Part shown: positions 1 to 7,545 of the stretch, piece by piece
How positions within the stretch are numbered: position 1 is the stretch's first letter
How the letters are laid out: each line of letters opens with the position of its first letter
NCBI GenBank assembly: GCA_910577655.1
Contig: CAJTOW010000006.1
Location: forward strand, 1-64,000
DNA from: an uncultured Lachnospiraceae bacterium
GTDB taxonomy: Bacteria; Bacillota; Clostridia; Lachnospirales; Lachnospiraceae
Direction of reading: 5' to 3'
Length of the DNA: 64,000 bases
Position numbers and translations under genes: made by a program
The notes under the pieces: model-generated
What the model saw: only the letters and a program-made list of their open reading frames with translations
The model's database searches: none
Told to the model about the DNA's origin: nothing

Positions 1-64
1 GTTTTCGCACGGTCAGCGCAGCGAGTGCGCAGACCTGTCTGAACTGTTACAACTGTTCAGACGG
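1..64. repeat. R1 repeat, long form
   Basis: A palindrome-derived repeat that begins GTTTTCGCACGGTCAGCGCA and runs into CTGAACTGTTAC. The same long form occurs reversed at 29667-29754 and in part at 13784-13823. The last residues and stop codon of the dehydrogenase at 13-1101 lie inside it. Confidence 0.8.
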
Positions 65-1101
65 ACCATAATCTTAATGTAGTCCTCTGTTTTATCCCTC
101 ATGATTCCAAACCCCTTCCCCAGCTCTTCCAGGGAAAGTCTGTGGGAAATGAGACCGGAGGGGGTAATCTTTTCATGAGCCAGACACTTTAGAACATAGT
201 GCCAGTCATCCCCGGGATCCTGGGTAAAGGAGGAATTCCAGGTTCCAGTAACAGTCAGCTGGTTTCGCAGTATCTTCCAGTAGGTCTGCTTGTCCAGAGC
301 CATATCCGAATAGGGATTTCCCACAAGACAGATCCTCCCGGCCGCCGCTGTATCCTCCACAGCCTGGGCAAAGGTGGCGTTCTTTCCCACACATTCAAAA
401 TATACATCTGCTCCGGCTCCGCCGGTGGCAGCAAGGAATTTCTCCCGCATATCCGGCTTACGGCTGTCGAAAAACTGCTCCTGGGACAATCCCAGCCCCA
501 GAATAGCCTGCTTCTGGAATTCCTTATTGCCAATAGCCAGAATATTCTCTACTCCGGCTTCTTTAAGGAACATCACCAGCAGCAGGCCGATGGTTCCAAG
601 ACCGCAGACAGCTACCGTGTCTGTCCCGGAGAAAGAGAGCCGTCTCATGGCATGTACTGCCACAGCCATAGGCTCCAGCATGGCCGCCTCCTCAAAGGTC
701 ACTGTCTTTGGAAGCTCCAGCAGATTCGCCGCGGGAACCGCCACATATTCCGCAAATCCTCCGTCCCTGCGTGACCCCAGATACCCATAATTCCGGCACA
801 TTTCATAAAGCTTTCTCTGACAGGGCAGGCACTGGCCGCAGGGAATCAGCGGAAATACCCCTACTGGTTTTCCTTTCCAGTCACCAGACACCTTTGCACC
901 GGTCTCCGTCACTACCCCGGAGAATTCGTGTCCTATGACCAGAGGATGCCTATGGGCCCCTGTCTGGAATACTCTGGGGATATCTGAGCCGCAGATGCCT
1001 GCTGCCTTCACCTGAACCAGCACCTCATCTTCCCCGATCACCGGCTCCGCCACATCCTCCAGACGAAAATCGCCTATATCATGCAACACCCATGCTTTCA
1101 T
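13..1101 (-). CDS. Zinc-dependent polyol(-phosphate) dehydrogenase, MDR family
   Basis: A 362-aa medium-chain dehydrogenase/reductase. Visible are the catalytic zinc ligands C37 and H58-E59 (GHEF), the four structural-zinc cysteines C88, C91, C94 and C102, and a Rossmann loop CGLGTIGLL. It resembles galactitol-1-phosphate 5-dehydrogenase and, more distantly, TarJ ribulose-5-phosphate reductase. The start MKAWVL at 1101 follows AAAGGATGG; an upstream in-frame ATG lies inside the preceding gene. It is third in a minus-strand cassette with a cytidylyltransferase and a ribulose-phosphate epimerase homologue, so reduction of a ketopentose phosphate to a pentitol phosphate is a reasonable inference, though the substrate is not proven. 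Its C-terminal tail is encoded by the R1 repeat at 1-64. Confidence 0.85.
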   Translation of the reverse strand: MKAWVLHDIGDFRLEDVAEPVIGEDEVLVQVKAAGICGSDIPRVFQTGAHRHPLVIGHEFSGVVTETGAKVSGDWKGKPVGVFPLIPCGQCLPCQRKLYEMCRNYGYLGSRRDGGFAEYVAVPAANLLELPKTVTFEEAAMLEPMAVAVHAMRRLSFSGTDTVAVCGLGTIGLLLVMFLKEAGVENILAIGNKEFQKQAILGLGLSQEQFFDSRKPDMREKFLAATGGAGADVYFECVGKNATFAQAVEDTAAAGRICLVGNPYSDMALDKQTYWKILRNQLTVTGTWNSSFTQDPGDDWHYVLKCLAHEKITPSGLISHRLSLEELGKGFGIMRDKTEDYIKIMVRLNSCNSSDRSAHSLR

Positions 1102-1128
1102 AATATGTCCCCATCCTTTCCCTTTATG

Positions 1129-1159
1129 CAGCAGTTCAGATCCCCCCTGAACCGTTGCA
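1129..1159. repeat. R1 palindrome
   Basis: Arms GCAGTTCAG and CTGAACCGTTGC flank a C-rich loop. It lies between the cytidylyltransferase and dehydrogenase genes, inside an apparent operon. Confidence 0.75.
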
Positions 1160-1162
1160 CCT

Positions 1163-1855
1163 TTATGATCCCAGAATCTGCCGGAACCGCTCCAGATCAT
1201 TCCGGGTGGTGATCTTGAAATTCCCCTCATCCCCCGGTATCATAGCCATATCCATCCCTGCCAGGATGGCAGGCTCTGTGGAACCATTGATCTGGAGAAT
1301 CCGCTCCGGCAGAAGCTGTCGGTTGGCCTCCAGATATTTGCCCAGCAGAAATACTTCCGGCGCCTGACCGGCAAATATCTCATTCCGCTTCAGCAGGGAT
1401 GTGACCCGCTTCCCGTCAGTACTCAGATACACCGTGTCCTTCATGGGAAGCACCGGCACCACCCCGTCATGTCCCTCCACAGCTGCCAGACAGTCGGAAA
1501 TCTGCCGGACAGACAGCAGGGGACGGGCGGCATCATGAACAAATACCCTGTCTGGGTCAGCGGCATACTTCTGTATATCCTCCAGCCCATGGAGAATGGA
1601 TAGCTGCCGGTTCTCTCCCGGAGCCGAAAAACCACGGAATTTGCCCATTGGATCCGCGGATTCAAGCCAGAAACCGATCTGCCCCCTCCATGCAGGATCC
1701 GCCACGATCTGGATAGCGTCAATCTCCTCATGGACAGATAAGGTCTCTATGGAGTAGCAGATCACCGGCCTGCCCCCCACCTCCAGATATTGCTTGGGAG
1801 TCTCTGATCCCAGCCTTAAGCCTGTCCCTCCGGACAGAATCAGCGCAATATTCAT
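1163..1855 (-). CDS. IspD/TarI-family cytidylyltransferase
   Basis: A 230-aa nucleotidyltransferase that transfers CMP from CTP to a sugar-alcohol phosphate. The N-terminal signature SGGTGLRLG followed by PKQYLEVGG matches the IspD/TarI nucleotide-binding loop, and VHDAARPL matches the conserved central segment. By sequence alone it could be IspD (2-C-methylerythritol 4-phosphate) or a TarI/Bcs1-type CDP-ribitol enzyme. Its neighbours, an epimerase upstream and a zinc dehydrogenase downstream, favour a CDP-pentitol role, since ispF is absent. The start at 1855 is the first ATG of the conserved domain. Confidence 0.8.
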   Translation of the reverse strand: MNIALILSGGTGLRLGSETPKQYLEVGGRPVICYSIETLSVHEEIDAIQIVADPAWRGQIGFWLESADPMGKFRGFSAPGENRQLSILHGLEDIQKYAADPDRVFVHDAARPLLSVRQISDCLAAVEGHDGVVPVLPMKDTVYLSTDGKRVTSLLKRNEIFAGQAPEVFLLGKYLEANRQLLPERILQINGSTEPAILAGMDMAMIPGDEGNFKITTRNDLERFRQILGS

Positions 1856-1917
1856 ATCCTGATCCTCGATTCGTCAACTATGTGAAATTCTTTCTCCGGA
1901 ACGTGCCTGCCGGCAAT

Positions 1918-1948
1918 GTAACAGTTCCGATACCTCCTGAACCGTTAC
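1918..1948. repeat. R1 palindrome
   Basis: GTAACAGTTC and GAACCGTTAC arms around a short CT-rich loop, between the epimerase and cytidylyltransferase genes. Confidence 0.8.
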
Positions 1949-1962
1949 ATCTGCTGCTCCAT

Positions 1963-2625
1963 TCAGAAAACAAGATTGCGGATGTTCTGGAGAGTAGGAC
2001 CATAAGGTCTGCCCTTGCCAAACAGCAGATTTGCCCCGATCACAAAGCCCTTGACCCCTTTTGGGCCATACTCCATGATCTTGTCCGCCCCGCAGGCTCC
2101 ATCCCAGTATATCTCAAAATCCATGTCCTCCTTGATAGCCAGAAGTCTGGTGATCTTCTTCCCTACATAGGGAAGATACATCTGTCCTGCGTTGCCTGGA
2201 TTCACCGACATTACAAGAACCTTTTTCACGATCCGCAGCATCTCCATGACTGTCTCCACAGAGGTTCCCGGATTGATCGCTATCCCCGGAATCATATCAG
2301 CGTCAATAATCTGCTGCAGTGTCGTGGAGGGGTGGTACTCTGCCTCGGGATGGATGTATACAGTATCCCCTTTGCGCAGCTTCTCCAGAAACAGCCCGAT
2401 CCTGTTGTTAGGATGCTCAATCATCAGGTGAACATCCAGCGGTCTGGAAGCTGCACCTGCTATGTACTTCATATCGTTAAGGGACATGGCAAAATTCGGC
2501 ACATACCGCCCATCCATAATATCTATATGGAAGGAATCTATGCCGCCTTCCTCCAGCGCCTGCACTTCCTTCTCCAGACTGCCATAGTCGGCTGACATCA
2601 TGGAGGCCATCAATTCAAAATCCAT
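1963..2625 (-). CDS. Ribulose-phosphate 3-epimerase-like protein
   Basis: A 220-aa TIM-barrel protein of the ribulose-phosphate 3-epimerase family, which interconverts ribulose 5-phosphate and xylulose 5-phosphate or related ketose phosphates. The metal and acid/base residues are recognisable in HIDIMDG, DVHLMIEHP and YWDGACG. The sequence departs from housekeeping Rpe (SMMSADYG in place of the usual SILSADF), which suggests a specialised substrate. Start at 2625 with AAAAGGAG upstream. It is the first gene of a three-gene minus-strand cassette (epimerase, cytidylyltransferase, dehydrogenase). Confidence 0.82.
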   Translation of the reverse strand: MDFELMASMMSADYGSLEKEVQALEEGGIDSFHIDIMDGRYVPNFAMSLNDMKYIAGAASRPLDVHLMIEHPNNRIGLFLEKLRKGDTVYIHPEAEYHPSTTLQQIIDADMIPGIAINPGTSVETVMEMLRIVKKVLVMSVNPGNAGQMYLPYVGKKITRLLAIKEDMDFEIYWDGACGADKIMEYGPKGVKGFVIGANLLFGKGRPYGPTLQNIRNLVF

Positions 2626-2659
2626 AATAAAAACTCCTTTTCTTCATAACTCACAACTG

Positions 2660-2688
2660 ATGATACCATATCTGCCGAAAATACACAA
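2660..2688 (-). promoter_or_regulatory. Possible promoter of epimerase cassette
   Basis: On the minus strand TTGTGT, 17 bases, then TATCAT, about 35 bases upstream of the epimerase start. The match to a sigma-A promoter is moderate. Confidence 0.35.
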
Positions 2689-2728
2689 TCAAAAAGTGTT
2701 GCCGTCCAGGGGGAGAACGGTTTGTTCG

Positions 2729-2757
2729 CAACAGCTCAGGCCCTCCTGAACCGTTTC
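2729..2757. repeat. Degenerate R1 palindrome
   Basis: GCAACAGCTCAGG and CTGAACCGTTTC are R1-like arms with several mismatches. Apart from this, a promoter on each strand and a transposon-like repeat, the stretch 2626-2998 shows no gene. Confidence 0.4.
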
Positions 2758-2846
2758 GTTTGTCAGTGTACACGGGACGCGTCTTCTTGTCCGCCTGCAC
2801 CAGTCAGGAAGCACCTGACATCCGCCTGATGACACAATCGATACTT

Positions 2847-2932
2847 CTTGGGCGTGTCTGAAAATTCATTCCCGGCATCTCCTCAAACTGTGACTCACAT
2901 CTGCCAGAAAGCAATTTTCAGACACACTCTTG
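2847..2932. mobile_element. MITE-like element, copy A (CTTG duplication)
   Basis: A 78-base element (2851-2928) with inverted ends of the form GGCGTGTCTGAAAATT and its near complement AATTTTCAGACACACT. It is flanked on both sides by CTTG (2847-2850 and 2929-2932), as expected of a 4-bp target duplication. It has no coding capacity. Related copies are at 7040-7062, 42906-43014 and 59831-59915. It abuts the NhaC promoter. Confidence 0.8.
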
Positions 2933-2938
2933 TCCAGG

Positions 2939-2967
2939 TTGACAAGTTCTCCCTTTTGCTTTAGAAT
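2939..2967 (+). promoter_or_regulatory. Sigma-A promoter of nhaC-like gene
   Basis: TTGACA, a 17-base spacer, then TAGAAT, ending about 31 bases before the ATG at 2999. The -35 box begins seven bases after the second CTTG of MITE copy A starts to end, so the insertion sits directly upstream. Confidence 0.75.
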
Positions 2968-2998
2968 TAGACAAATACAAATGCCGGGAGGTACTATT

Positions 2999-4318
2999 AT
3001 GACAGCCGAACTCACCGCGCTGGGACTTTTTCTGACCGGGCTGGTGCTCTGTATCGTCAGCGGGGCCCATCTGCTGTATGCCCTTTTATTCGGAATGGTC
3101 TGTTTCAGCATCTACAGCATCTACAAGGGGAATTCTCTTAAAAGTACCTGCCTGATGCTGAAAGAGGGTATGGCGAAAATAACCAACATTCTCCTCATCT
3201 TTCTCTTCATCGGTTCCCTGACAGCAAGCTGGAGGATCTGCGGCACGATTCCATTTATCCTGCGTCATTCTATCCGGTTTATCCAGCCCCGTTTTTTCGT
3301 CCTCTGCACCTTTTTGCTGTGTTCGGTCATGTCCTTTCTCACAGGAACCTCCTTTGGGACCTTCAGCACCATGGGCGTCATCTGCATGCTTATCGGACGG
3401 ACGGCAGGAGTCAGCCCGCTGCTCCTGGGAGGTGCCATCCTCTCTGGCAGCTACTTCGGCGACCGGTGCTCGCCTATGTCCTCCAGCGCCCAGCTGGTCT
3501 GCTCTGTCACAAAGACTGACATTTATTCCAATATCCGCCATATGATGCGGTCCGCTCTTGTGCCCTTTCTTCTAAGCTGTGTTTTGTATACCCTTTTTGC
3601 AGGCAGCCATATCACACCACCGGACACATCCTCTGCGGCCCTGTTTGAAGAATATTTCTCCCTGCACTGGAGTGTCTGTCTTCCTGCGGTGCTGATCCTC
3701 CTTCTCTCCCTGCTTCATGTGAAGGTACTGTGGGCCATGTCTGCCAGTGTCCTGACGGCTGTGTTCCTGGCTATCTTCCTTCAGGGAGCTGCTCCGGCAG
3801 AACTCCTTGTCTCCCTGTATCAGGGCTACCATGCCCCGGAGGGAAGTGAGCTTGCCGCAGTCCTCAATGGCGGTGGTATCTCCTCCATGGTACATGCCGG
3901 GATCATTGTGCTTATCTCTTCCTCCTATTCCGGCATTTTCTCCCATACGCCTCTCCTGGCGCCGGTAAAGAGGATCCTGGAGAGCCAGTCTCTGCGCCTT
4001 GGGGCTTTTGGAACCACGACCCTGGCAGCGCTTCTATCCTGCGCTGTCAGCTGCAATCAGAGTCTGGGAACCATTCTCACCTGCCAGCTCTGCCAGGATC
4101 TCTATTCCCGGAGAGAGGATCTTGCCCTGGCTCTTGAGGATACGGCTATTGTTCTGGCCGCCCTGATCCCCTGGGGGATAGCCGGCGCCGTCCCTTTAGT
4201 CACCCTGGGAGCACCTATGGCCTCCATGGCTATGTCCTTCTATCTGTGGTTGATCCCGGTATGGCGGCTGGTATGGGAGCTGTGGCACATAAAAAGAGCC
4301 AGATATCAAAATACCTGA
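2999..4318 (+). CDS. NhaC-type Na+/H+ antiporter family protein
   Basis: A 439-aa polytopic membrane protein with about ten hydrophobic segments. The motif GSYFGDRCSPMSSSA is characteristic of the NhaC branch of the ion transporter superfamily, and GTSFGTFSTMG and the C-terminal LIPWGIAGAVPL segments fit the same family. It probably exchanges a cation or an organic substrate for protons or sodium at the inner membrane; related members include malate/lactate antiporters, so the substrate is open. The start at 2999 has GGGAGG seven bases upstream and lies inside a transcript from the promoter at 2939-2967; longer in-frame starts would begin in the promoter. Confidence 0.85.
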   Translation: MTAELTALGLFLTGLVLCIVSGAHLLYALLFGMVCFSIYSIYKGNSLKSTCLMLKEGMAKITNILLIFLFIGSLTASWRICGTIPFILRHSIRFIQPRFFVLCTFLLCSVMSFLTGTSFGTFSTMGVICMLIGRTAGVSPLLLGGAILSGSYFGDRCSPMSSSAQLVCSVTKTDIYSNIRHMMRSALVPFLLSCVLYTLFAGSHITPPDTSSAALFEEYFSLHWSVCLPAVLILLLSLLHVKVLWAMSASVLTAVFLAIFLQGAAPAELLVSLYQGYHAPEGSELAAVLNGGGISSMVHAGIIVLISSSYSGIFSHTPLLAPVKRILESQSLRLGAFGTTTLAALLSCAVSCNQSLGTILTCQLCQDLYSRREDLALALEDTAIVLAALIPWGIAGAVPLVTLGAPMASMAMSFYLWLIPVWRLVWELWHIKRARYQNT

Positions 4319-4327
4319 CTCCTTTAA

Positions 4328-4358
4328 GTAACCGTTCAGATACACCCTGAACGGTTAC
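4328..4358. repeat. R1 palindrome with compensated arm change
   Basis: GTAACCGTTCAG pairs perfectly with CTGAACGGTTAC. Compared with the common R1 arms, A:T is replaced by C:G on both sides. It lies between the convergent nhaC-like and pspC genes. Confidence 0.85.
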
Positions 4359-4413
4359 TCCTCTGATACAATCAATATAGTGACTGGTAAATCGTGTCTG
4401 CCGCCATCCTTTG

Positions 4414-4611
4414 TCACATAATATCCGGTTCCAGCGGAATGATCACCGCTGCCAGCAGATAAGCCAGAAAGCCGGTTCCCGAACAGGCCAAAACCGCCCA
4501 CACCAGGCGGATCAGGGTAGGATCCACATTCAGATAATCCCCGATCCCTCCGCACACCCCACACAGCATCCGATCACGATTAGAACGATACAACTTCTTA
4601 CTCATATCCAT
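4414..4611 (-). CDS. PspC domain protein
   Basis: A small (about 65-aa) PspC-family membrane protein. LYRSNRDRMLCGVCGGIGDYL is split as the family motif (LCGVCGGIGDYL) and is followed by one hydrophobic helix (LVWAVLACSGTGFLAYLLAAVII). The start MDMSKK at 4611 has AAGGAGG with five to six bases of spacing; a second ATG at 4605 is also possible. It is the last gene of the padR-DUF1700-DUF4097 module, implying a role in envelope stress sensing, inferred from context. Confidence 0.85.
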   Translation of the reverse strand: MDMSKKLYRSNRDRMLCGVCGGIGDYLNVDPTLIRLVWAVLACSGTGFLAYLLAAVIIPLEPDIM

Positions 4612-4691
4612 AATTACCTCCTTATTGTACATGATTTATTGGACATCTGGTCTGCCCTGTGGGCGCACCTCCTTATTGTCCCCGCCAGACT

Positions 4692-5786
4692 TCATGTCAA
4701 CGGCTCCTGAAAATCCACTATGATAATACCTGCATTACATTCCAGATCCACCTTACGTCCGGTCTTATGATCCAGGTGCTTCTCCATATCCAGCCCCTGG
4801 TAACGCTTCGTCTCCTGGTCATTGATCACGATGCTTCCAAGACTGCATTCCAGATCATAATCATACAGTTCCTCCTCCCCGGCCAGCCTGATGGCTGCCG
4901 TTCCGGCATCACATTCCACAGAAGCCTTCTCTGATACAATCGCCCGACAGCCACTTTTCCCGGCAGCGCATTCCAGATCCAGAGCCCGGACACTTCCGCC
5001 GTAGACCATGGTTGTACCGGCACTGGTCTCAAGGGACAGCTTATCCGCATAGATCCGTTCTGCCTGGAAGCTTCCGCCCTCATTCTCAATCTTCACCTCG
5101 TCAAATACCCAGGTGGCAGGCACATAGAGAACCAGATCCTCTGCCTTGCCCCTGGTGCTGTAGTGAAAGCCCTTTAGCTTCACCTCCAGACTCTCACCCT
5201 TCTGGATAATCTGGTATGTCCGCTCCTGATTTCCTTTGCACCAGATCCAGATCTGTCCGGGATCCAGCTTCTCCCATTCCCGTAATTCTACATGATTGCC
5301 GGAAAGATCCACCTCCAGCTTGCGGATATCCCTATAGACGCTTCCGTCCTCTGTGGACAGCTCCGGACTGCCTGGAAATACGCCTTCCTTCAGCCATGTC
5401 TCCTCATCCGGCAGTTCCGAATCTATGGAAAGTTCCATATCCGAAGGCACCTGGCCTTCTATGTACAGCTTTTCCTCCATAAGGGGGCTGCCATTGTCCG
5501 GCCCCTCTCCTTCCATAGACGAATCTGCTTCCAGAGGCACCTCAACTTCCTTAGGCAGCTGAACTTCTGTCCCCGCACCTGCCCCGGGCCGCAGCGGGTC
5601 CTGTTCCCAGCTGGCCTTGAACCTGTTTTCCCATTGATCTTCCCATGCCTGACCTCCTGCCAACAGCGACCGGATACCATCGACACCATGGTTACCACCC
5701 ATGACCGCTCCTGCGGTCATAGTCCCGATCCCCAGAAGGCAACAGATAATGCCGCAGACCAGCAGCCATTTGATCAGTCTCTTCAT
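4692..5786 (-). CDS. DUF4097 beta-strand repeat protein (membrane anchored)
   Basis: A 364-aa protein with an N-terminal hydrophobic segment (about residues 4-28), an acidic linker rich in Glu and Pro (about 45-140), then a DUF4097-like region of repeated beta strands (about 145-364). The start MKRLIKWLL at 5786 overlaps the stop of the DUF1700 gene by four bases (ATGA) and has AAGGAGG upstream, so the two are translationally coupled. Function of the family is unknown; it is often called a putative adhesin and is typically found with DUF1700 and PadR partners. Confidence 0.8.
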   Translation of the reverse strand: MKRLIKWLLVCGIICCLLGIGTMTAGAVMGGNHGVDGIRSLLAGGQAWEDQWENRFKASWEQDPLRPGAGAGTEVQLPKEVEVPLEADSSMEGEGPDNGSPLMEEKLYIEGQVPSDMELSIDSELPDEETWLKEGVFPGSPELSTEDGSVYRDIRKLEVDLSGNHVELREWEKLDPGQIWIWCKGNQERTYQIIQKGESLEVKLKGFHYSTRGKAEDLVLYVPATWVFDEVKIENEGGSFQAERIYADKLSLETSAGTTMVYGGSVRALDLECAAGKSGCRAIVSEKASVECDAGTAAIRLAGEEELYDYDLECSLGSIVINDQETKRYQGLDMEKHLDHKTGRKVDLECNAGIIIVDFQEPLT

Positions 5787-6580
5787 GCCCTTGTCCTCCT
5801 TCCTCTGTGCAGCATCCTGCCCAGACAGTCTGTTGCCCTGCCAATACACTTAGGAATCAGGATCCCATAAAGCAGGATAGACAAGACGATCCCCAAAAAT
5901 CCCAGTCCCAGAAGCAGGAGCCCGCCGCCCAGCAGCAGCACGCCGCCCCACCAGTTGACAAACAGAAGACCAAAGCCGGACACCAGGGCACACACAGCCC
6001 CGATACAGACTACTACAGTCAGCACACCCACCAGAATCACAGCCAGAAAAGCAAGAGCAAATATACCTGCCGTGATCCCGGACATGGTTTTCCCAAGTCC
6101 CAGAAGGAAGGGCATAGCCAGGAGCACCAAAACAATCAGAAGAAATGCCCTCCGGCGTCTGCCCCACTCATCCTTCCTCTGCCCCATGGTTCCTCCCCTC
6201 CTTCCAAAAAAACGCTCCCAGCAGGAAGAACCTGATCTGGCTTTTCCGGATCCTCCCTGATCCTTCTGTCCCTGTTCTGCCTCGGCTCGCTCAGGAAGCT
6301 CCAGCTTCCGGGCCACCTGATACCGTGGGTCCCGGAACCGCTCATCCTGATACCCGCTGTCTGTGAAACCGCCTCCTTCTTCTAGATCCCCGGCCAGATC
6401 GGTACGGATGATAGCTGCCACCCGCTCCGGACTCCCGAACTCACGGAGGGCTTCCTCCTCCTGCTCCTCACCTGCCTCCTCCAGATAATCCTGATAGTAG
6501 GCAATCGCGTCCCGCTTCTCCTCCTCCGGAATATCCTGGAGCAGATATTCCAGCTCTTTCAAAAATTCCTCTGCCCTCAT
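5783..6580 (-). CDS. DUF1700 family membrane protein
   Basis: A 265-aa protein. The N-terminus MRAEEFLKELEYLL and the following IPEEEKRDAIAYYQDYL are typical of DUF1700 (HAAS-like) domains, and the C-terminal half has four or more hydrophobic segments. A charged, Gly/Arg-rich linker separates them. The start overlaps the padR stop by four bases. In this family the N-terminal domain is thought to relate to the partner PadR regulator and DUF4097 protein; molecular role unknown. Confidence 0.82.
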   Translation of the reverse strand: MRAEEFLKELEYLLQDIPEEEKRDAIAYYQDYLEEAGEEQEEEALREFGSPERVAAIIRTDLAGDLEEGGGFTDSGYQDERFRDPRYQVARKLELPERAEAEQGQKDQGGSGKARSGSSCWERFFGRRGGTMGQRKDEWGRRRRAFLLIVLVLLAMPFLLGLGKTMSGITAGIFALAFLAVILVGVLTVVVCIGAVCALVSGFGLLFVNWWGGVLLLGGGLLLLGLGFLGIVLSILLYGILIPKCIGRATDCLGRMLHRGRRTRA

Positions 6581-6897
6581 CTGTCTGCCTCCTCAAGTAT
6601 ACTGGAAATTTTGCCTGCATAGACACCCCACTCCCCGCGGTACAGGTTGAGCTGGACTCTCCCGCTCTCCGTAATCCTGTAATACCGCCGGTTCCTTCCA
6701 TCGATCGCCACGTCATAGGTCTCCAGGCATGCCTCCTTCTGAAGCCTGCGCAGCACCGGATACAGCGTTGATTCCGAAATGTCGATCACATTCCGGATAT
6801 CCTGGGTAATCTTATATCCATACGTTCCCTTCTGCTCCCTGGACACCACCGCAAGTACGATCGCATCCAGTAGGGCTGCTCCTGTGTTAAATACCAT
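6577..6897 (-). CDS. PadR-family transcriptional regulator
   Basis: A 106-aa winged-helix protein. The region YGYKITQDIRN, ISESTLYPVLRRL and RRYYRITESGR is diagnostic of PadR. GGAGTGAGAGT precedes the ATG at 6897. It heads the operon padR-DUF1700-DUF4097-pspC and is likely to repress its own promoter at 6963-6991, where direct repeats overlap the -35 and spacer. Confidence 0.9.
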   Translation of the reverse strand: MVFNTGAALLDAIVLAVVSREQKGTYGYKITQDIRNVIDISESTLYPVLRRLQKEACLETYDVAIDGRNRRYYRITESGRVQLNLYRGEWGVYAGKISSILEEADR

Positions 6898-6962
6898 ACT
6901 CTCACTCCATTCTGGCCGGTATCCGCTATGTATTTCATAATCAATATTGCCTTACGAATCGT

Positions 6963-6991
6963 ATTATACAGCATATAATATAGTATGTCAA
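6963..6991 (-). promoter_or_regulatory. padR operon promoter with repeat operator
   Basis: On the minus strand a consensus TTGACA, 17-base spacer and TATAAT. The 10-base direct repeat AATATAGTAT at 6977-6986 and 6990-6999 covers the spacer and -35 region, a good candidate for PadR binding. Confidence 0.8.
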
Positions 6992-7039
6992 TATAGTATT
7001 ATATAGAAAACAAATCCAAGTAATAAACAGTCCCAAATA

Positions 7040-7062
7040 ATGAATTTTCAGACACACTCTAG
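7040..7062 (-). mobile_element. MITE-like element, copy B (end only)
   Basis: Only one inverted end is present (AATTTTCAGACACACT on the plus strand), joined to CTAG at 7059-7062, the same tetranucleotide that flanks copy C. The rest of the element is missing. Confidence 0.65.
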
Positions 7063-7196
7063 AGCCATTCCGATGTATGATCCCCATACCTCTCCTTATA
7101 GCGCACCAGCACACCTCTTGTCATCCCCAGAGTCAAGGGCAGGGGCACGATCCCGGTTACCGGGGTGGTGACCGTTGGACCGATGTCAATACTGTG
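7059..7196 (-). pseudogene. Unidentified gene remnant ending at MITE copy B
   Basis: A 45-codon open stretch read on the minus strand, with content that looks protein-like (hydrophobic PTVTTPVTGIVPLPLTLG followed by a basic tail). The terminal stop codon TAG is formed from the CTAG next to MITE copy B. No start codon with a ribosome site was found and I do not recognise the family. Confidence 0.3.
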
Positions 7197-7309
7197 TCAT
7201 TGCAGCTCACGGGCCGTGGAAAAAGTCGCGGCTGCCTGCGGGAAACTGACGTAAGATCATGCAAATCCCTGATCTTCAAAACCGCAGGACAGACTTTTTT
7301 CACAGCCCC

Positions 7310-7417
7310 TCCGCCTGTGGCGGATCGCTTCAGCGATATAATTCCTCTCCGCCGCAGTGCGATCCTGCCCAAAGGGCTTTTTACTTTATAGGACTCAATT
7401 TCCTATAAAGTAAAAAA
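7310..7417. repeat. R2 repeat, copy 1
   Basis: About 108 bases containing GCGGATCGCTTCAGCGA, a GCGATCCTGCCC segment and a perfect 11-bp hairpin ACTTTATAGGA/TCCTATAAAGT (7383-7411). A reversed copy at 53178-53331 shares all these parts in the same order. Confidence 0.75.
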
Positions 7418-7442
7418 CGGGAAGTCATATCCTGACTTCCCG
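7412..7442 (-). terminator. Rho-independent terminator of the S1 gene
   Basis: A perfect 10-bp stem CGGGAAGTCA/TGACTTCCCG with a five-base loop (7418-7442), followed on the minus strand by six Ts. It lies about 100 bases downstream of the S1-domain gene. Confidence 0.9.
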
Positions 7443-7545
7443 CTCATCTTAAATCCTATAATTATCATTCTTTATCTGCAAAACCCCGACTCACCCGGAA
7501 ATATCATGACTCCAGGTGCTGTGTCTGACAGACTCATTCGTCCTC

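Noticed and set aside
199..774. A 191-codon plus-strand frame opposite the dehydrogenase
   Set aside because: It is antisense to a clear zinc dehydrogenase and has no recognisable domain; long antisense frames are common here because of codon bias.
4328..4358. R1 palindromes as ordinary rho-independent terminators
   Set aside because: Their stems are stable but no copy has a consistent T run directly after it, and some lie inside operons.
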